From the NCBI GenBank assembly GCA_021018815.1, contig JAITYX010000045.1, forward strand, positions 1,488,001 through 1,552,000: a stretch of 64,000 nucleotides of DNA, given 5' to 3'. Positions 8,530 to 17,655 of the stretch are shown here, one piece after another. Numbering within the stretch: the stretch's first letter is position 1; every line of letters starts with the position of its first letter. The notes beneath the pieces were generated by a model, which saw only the letters and a list, made by a program, of their open reading frames with translations, made no database searches and had not been told where the DNA came from. The stretch is from Talinum fruticosum. Its lineage: Eukaryota; Streptophyta; Magnoliopsida; Caryophyllales; Talinaceae. Position numbers and translations under genes: made by a program.

Positions 8530-10261
8530 TGATGGACCTAGACCCATGGGCTACAACATACTCCAAGCCCAAAGCCATCCACGATCAAACCGAGTTGGGT
8601 AGCACACTTATTTCCCCCTTTTCATAAGCTCTCGAGTGACTCAGAATTCTCTCGTGTTGTAAGGGTTGGAAGTTCTGCCATTCAGTCACAAACGGCTATG
8701 AGTTTGCTTACCAAATTATTCATACAAGTACTTCATGATGTCCTTAAGCTTAAAAACTTATGGGCATCTTGAATAAATGCGGAGATAATAACTGAGGAAG
8801 ACCTTTGTTAAAACTGGCAGCTTGCTCATCTAGGATGACACCTACACCTTGTTTTGATCATATCTTCTGATTCAGAGCTCCAACATTACCTCATGATGTA
8901 TGGATGGAAAGCTAACATCCTAAGCTTTCTGACCATATAAAGAACATCTAAATTGGAGTTGGGAATCTCAAGTTATGAGCATTTGAAGTTGACTCAGAAA
9001 CTGGAAGTTGCCCACTCAAAATGACGCTTGAAGGTCATCTTCAAAAGGGTGTTCAGTCAACCATGGATTAGATTTTGGTCTCCAATTTTCAAAAGGGTAT
9101 TCTTGGACATGTCCAGATTAATATCAAGTTATGGGCATTGTCTTTTAGGTTGGAGATAATAAAGAAAATGGTCCGAACATCAAACCGGGTATTTCTACTG
9201 ACCAGTCTGACCTCTGCTGATTGTTCTGGTCATAACGTTTTGCTCACAGCTTCAAATGGGTCGAGCCACATATGGTTGAAAAGCTTATTCCTCAAGCTTT
9301 CCAAGCATATCTTACACGTCACAATTGGAGCTGTAAATCAAGAGATATCACCATTTTAAGTTGGCTCTGCTGCAGGAAGATGCACTGAAAACGACAGCAA
9401 GGGGGACCATTTGCGAGCTGTCCTTTTATTCTGATCATTTTATCTTCATTGGCCACTGTTTTTGTCTTCTTTTATTTTGGCTGAATGTAGTGACAGCCCT
9501 AGGATTATGTAAGGCTATTTTCAGCCCTTAGATTGAAGTAGCAACCCTAGTTTTTATCTCTATATATATGTAGAGTGTCTGCATGTAAAAATCGGACAAG
9601 TTTATCCATGAATGCTAATGCATCAAAGTTGAGCTAAGCTCCTTTATCCTTTTTAAATCTCATTTTTCTTATCCTAGTTTGGCTAACTAGGTGGTGTTCA
9701 AAAGAGTCTTAGGCAAGCTTGGTGGTGATATCCGTATCCAGGTGCAAGCCTTTAAGCCCTAGCTAAGCTTGGTGGAGAAATCGTATCCAAGTGAAGTTAG
9801 ACTATCCCTTGGTTGTGTGCATCTGTAGTGGATGTTCATAAACATTCTCCATATTTATCCCTCACCATTCTGCCCAAACATGTTCCCCTCATCTTCCTTA
9901 ACCCCTTAACCATCATCCCACAAAAATCCAGCTTCTTTTGAAGCCACCATCTTTATTCCGAAACCGACCATCCGTCGTCCGAGCCACTCGGATTCAGTAT
10001 TCTAAGTCCTCTATTCTGGTTTTCGAGTCCGACTTAATACTCGGTTTCGGTTGTCCGAGTTAGTCCGAGTCCCCAATTTTAGTTGTCTAGTTAGTCCGAG
10101 CCCTCGGTTCCGGTCTTCGAGTCCGGCTTAGTCCTCGGTTCCAACTTTCTAAGTCGTTACGAGTCCTCGGAACTAGTTATTGAGTCATTCGACCCACTAA
10201 GAACTGCGCATAATTTCACTCTGTTTCGGGATTGGTGTAGCCTTGCGTTTTGGCACATTAG
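8530..10261 (+). repeat. 3' LTR of element B
   Basis: Direct repeat of 4369-6103. The differences I saw are mostly C/T or A/G changes at CG sites, plus one-base indels, several at C-G steps. TATA box 9561-9570; hairpin unit 1 at 9670-9696 and unit 3 at 9768-9791, with the same stems as in the 5' LTR. Beyond 10266 the minus-strand family C LTR resumes. Confidence 0.93.
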
Positions 10262-10266
10262 TTTTG

Positions 10267-12249
10267 CTAATCCCATAGGCTTAAAACCTTAACCCTGCAC
10301 GAAACACCTTCACAAACTCAACGAGCCACACGCTCGGAGTATACACAACACAAACTCAACGAGCCACACGCTCGGAGTATTCCCATAGGGCTTTTATATT
10401 CATAGTCAAAACTTAAGTTCACATACAACCGATCTTTATAGGCATAAAAACATAAAGTGCATAATAAGTCCAGAGATGTCCTATCCGTTGGTTCGCTTCT
10501 TCTAAAAGCCAAAAGCAACTCCGGGAGTCTTAACTTTTGTACCGAAATTTTGGTGAGGTCATGAACTCCACTAGCCCGATGAATAACCCAAACCCAACCC
10601 CGGTTTCACTTTGCACATTAATTCATTAGCAAACATACGTCAGTTCACTATTCATTCATAACATGCGATTCGGATCATACATGCTTAAGACATGCGAGAT
10701 ATTAAACTTACCAACTTGACGAGAAACAAAATGACATCAATTACTCATAAATTCAATCAAACATACTTCATTCGTCTTTCTACGCAAGTAAGTCATAGAA
10801 TCATTCATAATGTAAGGCATTCATCATGTAAATCATATCTTATTTATCGTATTCATTTCTTATGAAATCGGGATTCGTTCTTCTTCTCATTCTTCTTCTT
10901 GAGTTCAATTATGCATTTCATAAATCATTGCTTCTTTGTTTCTTGTTCATCATGCATAATCATTCGTTTCTTCATATCATAATTCTTTAAGTATTCTTAG
11001 TTTCGAATGGAAAGAAGATTTATATTCTGTTCTAAAGACCCAATTCTTGGAGCCAAAACAATTCGTGGGCTCGGTTCTTGGCGGCATAACAATTCGTGGC
11101 CTCGAGGTAAGCCTTAAACTCGAAGGACGCATACTATCGAGAATTCGTGGAAGCAATTCAATTCGTGACTTCGGTTTGACGAGACACTTCTATGGCCATA
11201 GCTTCGAGGGTTTTTCAAGAGTTGCTAGTTTTGTGAATTTAGGCCTCTAACTTCTTCAATTAACTTAGGGTTTCTAATTTTATACTTCAAATTCAAGTTC
11301 AATCCACCTAACTTATTTTATCTTTAGAGGATGAATTCAGATTACTCACCTTGGATTATTAGTGGTTTTAAGAATTTTAGTTTGAAGATTTTCAAATTGG
11401 TTTTGCTTTGCTTTACTTTCTTCTTCCTTTATATTTCCCCTTTTCTTGCTTAAACCCTCGCCATCTTTCTGTCTCTGCTTTTGTCATGGTTCTCACTCCC
11501 TCACTCTTCTCACTCCTGGCCTTAGTTCCGTCCGGATTCTGCCCGGTTTCGTTGCCTATCCTTTTCTCGTTCGCCGCCCGTGGGCCGCGGTTTCCGTGCC
11601 CCTTCGATCCCTCTTTAGTTCCCGCTTTCTAGCTCTCTAGCTTCGGGTTGAGCCTTCTCACTCTTTCCCTCAATCTCTCGTTCTCAATCTTTGCTTCTAG
11701 TTCCCTCAATCCTCGCCCTCTTCTAGTTCTCTCTTTCCTCTCTCGCTCCGCTTCGTTGCTTTCGTTCCCCTGTTTCTTCTTTCCCTCATTCCCTTTTCTC
11801 CTCTTCCGTGTTTCTGCTCTTTTCGGTTTTCCCGTCTCTTTTTCTCTCCCCTGTTTATTTGTTTCTTAATTATATCTTCAATTTCCTCTTTCCTTCCTCT
11901 AATCAACACCTCGGTAATTTTCTTCGTTAAAACCCCATTGGACCCCTTTCTCTCTCTTACTTATTTACTGTCAACTCCTCATCCTCAAAATGCTAGCCAA
12001 CCTTCCTTCCCATTTCTCATTTTCTTTTCTTTTTTTCTTTTCTACTTTGGGCTTTTAGTGTGAATTGGGCTCAAATTTAATTCCAATAAGCCTAATTAAG
12101 CTAGCCCATACTCGGGTTTCAATCCTCGGGTTTTAATTTCGACTCGGAAAAATTCTAATTCACTTAATTTAATAATTTTGAATTTTTAACCTAACTTTTA
12201 ATAACTTAATTCATCATTCAACAAGCAGCTTAATTTTTCGGGTCTTACG
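10267..12249 (-). repeat. Upstream part of solo LTR C1
   Basis: Minus-strand family C LTR. Features in + coordinates: a duplicated motif at about 10315-10380 (CAACGAGCCACACGCTCGGA twice), AT-rich sequence to about 11040, and a conserved splice-donor-like site at 11341-11350 (minus strand AAGGTGAGTAAT). A strongly pyrimidine-rich tract at about 11400-11910 is purine-rich on the element's own strand. Open frames in the CT-rich tract are low-complexity artefacts. I see no gene here. Confidence 0.8.
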
Positions 12250-12780
12250 CGTTATCATGGAGCCATCTTTCTTTGGGACTAAAAGAGTTCGGACCGCACA
12301 TGGACTCCTAGTTTCTCTCACAAGCCCCTTAGCCATTAACTCATCAACTTGCCTTTGAATCTCCATAGCATCCTTAGGGTTCATTCGGTATGCAGGTTTG
12401 TTGGGGAGGATGGACCTCGGGATTAGGTCAATATGGTGTTGGATGGTTCTTTGTGGAGGTAGGCTAAGGGGAATCTCTTCGAGAAAACATGGGCAAAACG
12501 GGATAGCAAGGTTTGGGCAAGGGGGTGTAGGTTTGGGGATGTTTCGGTCTAATTAGGAGCTATAAGGATTAGCTCTTGCATAGGCCTAAACTCATGTTGT
12601 TTTGATTTGAAGAAAGACTCTCCCAAAGTAAGAAAGAGGTCGGTTTGGTTGGGGTTCTTTTGTGGCTTTGTTTTTGTGAGTTGGCTTGGGGTTAGAGGGG
12701 TTAAGGTGATCTTTTTCCATCCTTGGTGAAAGTATAGGTGTTCAAGAACCCATCATGCATAACTCTTCTATCAAAGAGCT
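12250..12780 (-). pseudogene. Protease-RT linker and RT N-terminus of element F
   Basis: The minus strand reads a linker and then PNKPAYRMNPKDAMEIQRQ, VDELMAKGLVRETRSPCAV and LVPKKDGSM, with frame changes. This is the start of Ty3 RT. The match stops at 12250, the edge of solo LTR C1, and resumes at 4189 with MCVDS. The linker at about 12480-12700 keeps pieces such as LGESFFKSKQHEFRPMQEL. Confidence 0.85.
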
Positions 12781-13204
12781 AAGGTCTCCTAAGCAACAAA
12801 TGACAAGCATCCATAGGAATAATATCACACCACAACTCATCATGATAATTCTCGCCAATACTAAATGAAATAAGACATCTAGAATTGACATGAAGGCCTT
12901 TACCTTGGTTTATCCATTGAATGTTGTATGGGTATGGATGAACCAATGCTACGAGTCCAAGCTTTTCCGCCATGCTTGAAGCGGTCATATTAGTACAACT
13001 CCCACTATCCACAATGATAGAGCAAACTTTGCCTTGCACCGTGCCTCTAGTATGAAAGATGTTCTCTCGTTGCTCCTCTTTAGGATCCTTGAATTCGCTC
13101 AAGGCCCTTCTCAAAACCAAAAGTTCTCCTTCATCCGCTTCCTCCACTACTTCCTCCATTTCTCCCATAATATAGAGTTCTCCTTCTGGTTCTTCTTCCT
13201 CCAT
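12779..13204 (-). pseudogene. Protease of element F (mostly open)
   Basis: A 141-codon open stretch on the minus strand: an acidic gag-protease linker (EPEGELYIMGEMEEVVEEAD, EGELLVLRRALSEF), RENIFHTRG, then GKVCSIIVDSGSCTNM with an intact D-S-G active site. The tail reads HPYPYNIQWINQGKGLHVNS, DIIPMDACHLLLRRPW. It is the best preserved protease in the window, but its gag and RT neighbours are frameshifted. Canonical LLGRPW reads LLRRPW. Confidence 0.88.
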
Positions 13205-14238
13205 TGGTAGCTCTTAGTATTCGGCCAAGGTAACAACTCTACGGTTTGGACATTCCGAAGCAATATAACCTAAGCCTTGGCATTTATAGCACCTTCTAGT
13301 GGAGTTGGAATTAGAGGGGGTTTAGGCATATTAGAGACAAATTAGGGTGGGGGCTATTTTATGGAGATGGGGTCTTTTGTGGAGTTGGTTGAGGGCTCCC
13401 CTTGTAAAAGGGTGGGTTCTTTTGTGGGACGAATTTTGGGGGTTCTCTCCGAGCAAAACGCACCTTCTTTTGCTGCTCAGCCTTATGAGCTAAATGACAC
13501 ACTTTGTCAAAAGTTGAGTATTGTTGCAACTCCACTACTTGAGCATACTTAGGATTAAGGCCACCAAGATAGCGCACTATTGTTTGATCTTCATTCTCTT
13601 GGATATCACACTTGATCAAAAGTCTTTCAAACTCACGTGTATGTTCTTCCACACTTATGGTTCCTTGGTGTAGGTTGTGAAGTTGAGAGTAACTATCTTG
13701 GATATAAGTTGAGGGAAAGAAACGAGCCTTGAGTTTTGATCTCATTTTCTCCAAACTTTTGATCTTGGACTTCCTCTTCCGCACTCTACTATGCACTAGG
13801 TTATCCCACCCACCAAGTAGAGGCAAATCCTCTAAGCTTGAGAGCAACAAGCTTAACATTCTCTTCGGGCACATCTTTGTAATCAATGATCCTCTCCACG
13901 GTCCTTAGCCAATCTAAGAACTCATCCGGGTTTAGTCGGCCCTCAAATTTAGGAATTTCTACTTTGAAGTCATGAGAATGATGTTTTGAGCGCCTATGAC
14001 TTCTCCTTGATCTCCTCTCACTATGATCATCCGAGGAAGCAAATGAATTACTCTCCTCATCTTCGTCATTAGAGCTAGGGGTATGCCGTGAGGGAGGAGA
14101 TGTACTCCTTAGTTGATCGCGTCTATCCTTCATGAATTTGCCAAGCTGTTTTCGTAGATAGTCATTTTGAGCTCTTAGCTCACCATTATCCCTCATGAGC
14201 ATGTCAAATCGCTCCTCTAAAGTCATGCTAGCACTCAT
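13205..14238 (-). pseudogene. gag of element F
   Basis: On the minus strand I prefer the start at 14238 (MSASMTLEERFDMLMRDNGE), about 100 bases after the PBS. A coiled-coil-like N-terminus is followed by an arginine/serine-rich hinge (SERRSRRSHRRSKHHS), the gag core (GRLNPDEFLDWLRTVERIID, LRGFASTWW at about 13810), then after frameshifts TISVEEHTREFERLLIKCD and YLGGLNPKYAQVVEL. A zinc knuckle lies at about 13240-13290 (CYKCQGLGYIASEC), with tyrosine in place of the histidine. An open frame begins further up at 14334, but that is leader sequence. Confidence 0.87.
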
Positions 14239-14336
14239 TAGTAATCGGGTTTTTGTGGGTTTCGGTCTGTTTATGTTTAAGGGTTTAAGGGATGTGTTTA
14301 AGGGTGGAGTTAGCTCGACCAGGAGGGTAGCCAATA

Positions 14337-14348
14337 GCTCGACACCAA
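14337..14348 (-). other. Primer binding site of element F
   Basis: The minus strand reads TTGGTGTCGAGC two bases after the LTR end at 14351. It resembles the initiator-Met PBS, with one A missing and one A-to-G change. Confidence 0.7.
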
Positions 14349-14445
14349 GATGATGTATGTGAGCACTAGCGGCCTAGAAACGAGCTAAGGGGGATGAGAA
14401 ACGATCGCCAAAAGGAAGAACGCAAAAGGATAAAAATCAAGCTTT

Positions 14446-14568
14446 CAATGGATAAGAAATCACCACCATTGTCAACTTGAGGCACCAAGTTATGGGCTGG
14501 ATAAGAAACGCCACCAACTTGCTCCAAGGACTTGAAAGGTCACCACTTAGTTTGCCACACTAAGATAA
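14446..14568 (-). other. Hairpin cluster in LTR F
   Basis: Minus strand. Unit 1 (14568-14541) is TAT-CTTAGT, a spacer, then ACTAAG-TGGTG. Unit 2 (14517-14496) is GTTGG-TGGCGTTTCTTAT-CCAGC, with one G-U pair. Unit 3 (14471-14446) is CAATGG-TGGTGATTTCTTAT-CCATTG. Order matches families A and B. The stems share little sequence with them but pair perfectly in units 1 and 3. Confidence 0.7.
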
Positions 14569-15827
14569 GTAATCAAGAGTTTTAAAGGTGAAGAGCACTA
14601 AGCCCATTCGGTTATCATTCAATCAAAGTCTAACTCTTACAATTGGGTATGGGGTGCTTTTGTCGTGCATATAATGGGTGATAGCAAAGTATAATCTAAC
14701 AGCCATTAGAGGCCTTACATGATCAAGGGATGGGATTACATTAAGCATAGAGAATGATAGAGAGCAAGCTACCAAGGGCCATGGGCTGCTAGCTAAATTA
14801 CAAGAAGAGATAAGCTTTTGTTAAAGTCAAACGTGGCCGCCTAAATCTTCTATCCTAGTTCATATGGTGCAAGCCGAGTCCGGCCTTGAGGAACCATGAA
14901 TGATTGCCATTTCATGTCAATTAGTACATAAATAAATTGATACTTAGAAGTTGAGGCATTAAAAGCAAAGTCGGTGCAAAACCAAAGGGTCCATATTTGG
15001 GTATTTTGAGCACATTCCGCCCAAGACCGAAGGGGCCATGCCGGAACAACACAATGAGCATCAAGGAGGAACGTGCATTACTGGCATGGTAGAGGGTTTG
15101 ATTTGCCAAAACGCAAGGCTACACCGATCCCGAAAGCAGAGTACGCCAAATGTAATTCGAGAGACTCGGAATGGGCTTAGAAGTGACCAATGAAATAGTA
15201 AACAACGAGGATTAAGCTAATCACTCGTGAGGAGATGATTAGCAAGGTAACCAGCACTTGTTAGGACAATAACAAGATAAGCTAGAACTATCCAAGGATA
15301 CGAGATATCACCACCAAGGATAAAACTAGGGCACTAATCACACTTAGTGATACAGCTATCACCACACTAAGTATAATCGGACTCTTCAGAACACAGCCTA
15401 ATTATGCCACTAATTAGACAAGCAAAAGAGAATTTTGGGGTTGAAAGGAGCACTTGCTCAACTTTACTTAGCATATAGCCAATATAAAAATCATCATCCT
15501 TTACAAAGAGAGAGCCCATGCATATTTATAGGCCTCTTAGCTAGGGTACATCACTCTAATCTAAGGGTTATAAATCCCCTTTTACATTCAATGGTTGTGA
15601 TGTATTCAGCAAAATAAAAGGATAAAAACAAGGACAACAGGTAAATAATTGCAGCAGAAAAAGGACAGCAGAAAAGGAGGGGGACCACAGAATCGGTAGT
15701 ACAAAGTAGTACGGTTACGAGTCCGGTGACAGACTACGGTCGTTGTCACCAAATTCTTTTGCTTTCCGATCCTTAACTTTCCTTTTTGGCTCTGCTGAAG
15801 ATGCCTAGATGATGATCAAGTAGTCTA

Positions 15828-15898
15828 AGCTCGAAGCCGAGGACTCGGAAAAAGATCATTTCACGTCCGAGCTCGAAGCCGAGGACTCGGAAAAGATC
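15828..15898 (-). repeat. 29-30-bp direct repeat in LTR F upstream region
   Basis: AGCTCGAAGCCGAGGACTCG followed by GAAAA and GATC occurs at 15828-15857 and 15870-15898, with a 12-bp spacer. It lies about 300 bp upstream of the LTR F TATA box, a place where LTRs often carry duplicated enhancer elements. Confidence 0.85.
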
Positions 15899-16146
15899 TC
15901 TTGGCTTATTTTTCCTCCGAATATTTCTGACTTGTCCGACTCCCTTACGCCTGTCTTACTCCTGTCCGAGGAGATAGACAAGTATTTCGAGTGTGGCCAA
16001 AACTCCCTTGATGCTGCGTTATCAACGAAGACCCAACAATGGTTTCGAGGGTTCCGTAATGAAGTCGGAGGACTCGGAATTATCACTCGCTTCCGGTCGG
16101 CTCTCGGTCTTAGTTGGAGTCCGGGTTTGTGGTGTCCACCCCATCA

Positions 16147-17085
16147 TCCTCCCCGACTTGAAAAGAATTTGCCCTCAAATTCTCGAGTGAATTATCTTCC
16201 AAGTAAGGAGATAAATCAGCAACATTGAAAGTAGCTGAGACATTGTATTCTCCGGGTAAATTCACCTTGTAAGCGTTGTCATTGATTCTCTCAAGTACTT
16301 CAAATGGTCCATCTGCCCTTGGCATCAACTTAGACTTGCGCTTGGAAGGAAAACGCTCCTTCCTTAGGTGGATCCAAACGAGATCCCTGGTTGAAAAACC
16401 ACCCTTCGCGGTTTTTGTTAGCGCTAGCCTTGTAACTCAGATTAGCTTGCTCAATTCGGCTCGACTTTCGCATGCAAGTCCCGAATCCGAGCAGCTCTTT
16501 TCACAGCGTCAGTATGAGGCTTTCCATCAAAAGCTCTTGGGGTCGAGATCAATAGGTGACAGAGATTCCACGCCATAAACAATCTTAAAGGGCGAAACAT
16601 TAGTAGTCTTGTTTGGCGTGTGATTGTAAGTAAACTCGAGCATGTGGAAGAAGTTGATCCCACATCTTAATATTCGATTTGATTAGCGTTCGAGCAAGAC
16701 TCCCAAAGTTCCGTTTGTAACCTCGGTCCGACCATCTGTTTGAGGATGGCAAGTGGTGCTGTACTTCAACTTCGTTCCCAATTTCTTCCAAAGGGTAACC
16801 CGAAATGACTCGAAACTTCGCATCTCTATCTCGAGACCATTGTCCTTGGGATCCCATGCAGCCTTACAACTTCTCTGAAGTATAGGTCGACAACCAGTGT
16901 AGCATCATTGGTTTTGTTGCAAGCAATGAAGTGAGCCATCTTAGAAAATCGATCAACAACAACCAGAATAGAATCTTTCCCTTTCGAGTCCTTGGTAGAC
17001 CCAGAACGAAGTCTAGACTTACATCCACCCGAGGCTGAGTTGGAACTGGTAATAGAGTGTAAAGTATGGATAGAAATATCCATCA
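16147..17085 (-). pseudogene. Integrase and pol C-terminus upstream of LTR F
   Basis: Ty3 integrase inserts the DNA copy into the genome. The minus strand starts inside the enzyme ([14 protein letters not shown]) and reads [20 protein letters not shown] with the first catalytic aspartate, then [18 protein letters not shown] with the second, the region with the catalytic glutamate (DGRTEVTN, in a shifted frame) and SLARTLIKSNIKMWDQLLPH. The C-terminus follows ([46 protein letters not shown]). The frame then runs through the PPT (GGGGAGGA) into LTR F. Several frameshifts; zinc finger absent. Confidence 0.88.
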
Positions 17086-17086
17086 T

Positions 17087-17192
17087 TCTCCCCTTGTTGA
17101 AAAAATTTGTCCTCAAATTTGCATGGACAATATCTTCCAAGTGAGGAAAAATCAAGATCAATAAAGCACAACTCTTGTCATCATAGGGGTAT
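17087..17192 (-). pseudogene. Second pol 3' end with PPT
   Basis: About 100 bp on the minus strand read [20 protein letters not shown], a second copy of the Ty3 pol end, with a PPT (AAGGGGAGAA) and the LTR-like start TGATGG. Integrase sequence follows at once instead of an LTR. It is a fragment trapped between LTR A3 and the integrase, joined by an illegitimate event near 17086. Confidence 0.7.
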
Positions 17193-17655
17193 TGATGTAT
17201 AGTGAGGCGGAAGCAAAAGAAAGAAGGAAACCGCAAGAAGGCTACCCGGGCAAAGAGCAACCTGCAGGTGCGGTTCTGGGAGATTGGGTGAAAGAGGGGC
17301 CAAATGAAGGAGATTTTGGCTGAAATTTGGTGGGGGATGAGGTAACTGGTTAGGGAAGGTCTGGATAAAATTTGGGAATTTTTGGATGACGGGAACTCCT
17401 TGATCTGCAAGCCGAAGTTGGCAATACCGGGCTGGACGTCCGGACCGATACTCTTTGTTTGGATCAAAGGAGGGGGACGGTAGGTTTCTTAGATGAGGCT
17501 AATTTTGGGGGGGAATAGACACACTGGAAGGATAGTGGGTGAAATTTGGACTGAAATGGACGAGTGGATTGTGAGATATGTGAGTTTGAAAATCAATGAA
17601 CGATAAAACCAAGGATCCCATAGATACGTAAACACCACTATGGAACACCTTGGAG
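17193..17655 (-). repeat. LTR A3, partial, inverted
   Basis: The 3' third of a family A LTR on the minus strand. It ends CATCA at 17193 (preceded by GCTTCCGCCTCACTATA) and extends back to the hairpin region at about 17643. A unit 3-type hairpin at 17618-17643 has stem CCATAG/CTATGG and loop TGGTGTTTACGTAT on the minus strand. The rest of the LTR is missing where LTR A2 begins, head to head. Confidence 0.8.

Larger units (their letters stand above)
4369..10261 (+). mobile_element. Element B: non-autonomous Ty3 element with two LTRs
   Basis: Two direct LTRs (4369-6103 and 8530-10261), nearly identical by eye, enclose about 2.4 kb with a PBS, a gag remnant, one long fused open frame, a minisatellite and a pol-end/PPT. 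RT core, RNase H and integrase are missing, so it could move only with proteins supplied in trans. Flanks ATATG on the left and TTTTG on the right may be a decayed target duplication. The close LTR match makes it one of the younger insertions here. Confidence 0.92.
4190..12249 (-). mobile_element. Solo LTR C1 (family C), split by element B
   Basis: On the minus strand this LTR begins at 12249 (CGTAAGACCCG, decayed from TGTAATACCCGG) and ends at 4190 with the family C end (TGTAACAC on the + strand, followed by a GGAGTATTACAT stretch). It is in two parts, 4190-4368 and about 10267-12249, because element B landed inside it; the halves align across the gap with 48180-48392 and 56280-56490. Flanks CATTT (4185-4189) and CGTTA (12250-12254) look like a decayed copy of one 5-bp target. 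They fall exactly between the RT motifs KDGSM and MCVDS of element F. Confidence 0.85.
2107..16146 (-). mobile_element. Element F: CRM-like Ty3 element carrying nested insertions
   Basis: Read on the minus strand: 5' LTR (16146-14351), PBS (14348-14337), gag, protease, RT and the start of RNase H, ending at 2107. Integrase and the 3' LTR are absent at the left end because the element is cut at an inversion junction. Two solo LTRs interrupt its RT: family A at 2631-3930 and family C at 4190-12249, the latter containing element B. Coding blocks left and right of each insertion are collinear, which is why I treat them as one element. Confidence 0.85.
14351..16146 (-). repeat. LTR F (5' LTR of element F)
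   Basis: On the minus strand it starts TGATGGGGTGGACACC at 16146 and ends CATACATCA at 14351, 1796 bp, with TGATG/CATCA termini like family A. A TATA-like CCTATAAATATG lies at about 15519-15533 and a direct repeat at 15828-15898. Hairpins lie at 14446-14568. A block at about 15107-15130 matches the end of LTR B (TAGCCTTGCGTTTTGGCA). Integrase and PPT lie on its upstream side and PBS plus gag on its downstream side, so one LTR serves two element copies. Confidence 0.87.

Noticed and set aside
11408..11909. Open frames on both strands in a CT-rich stretch
   Set aside because: Pyrimidine tract of a family C LTR on the minus strand. Stop codons are scarce for compositional reasons.
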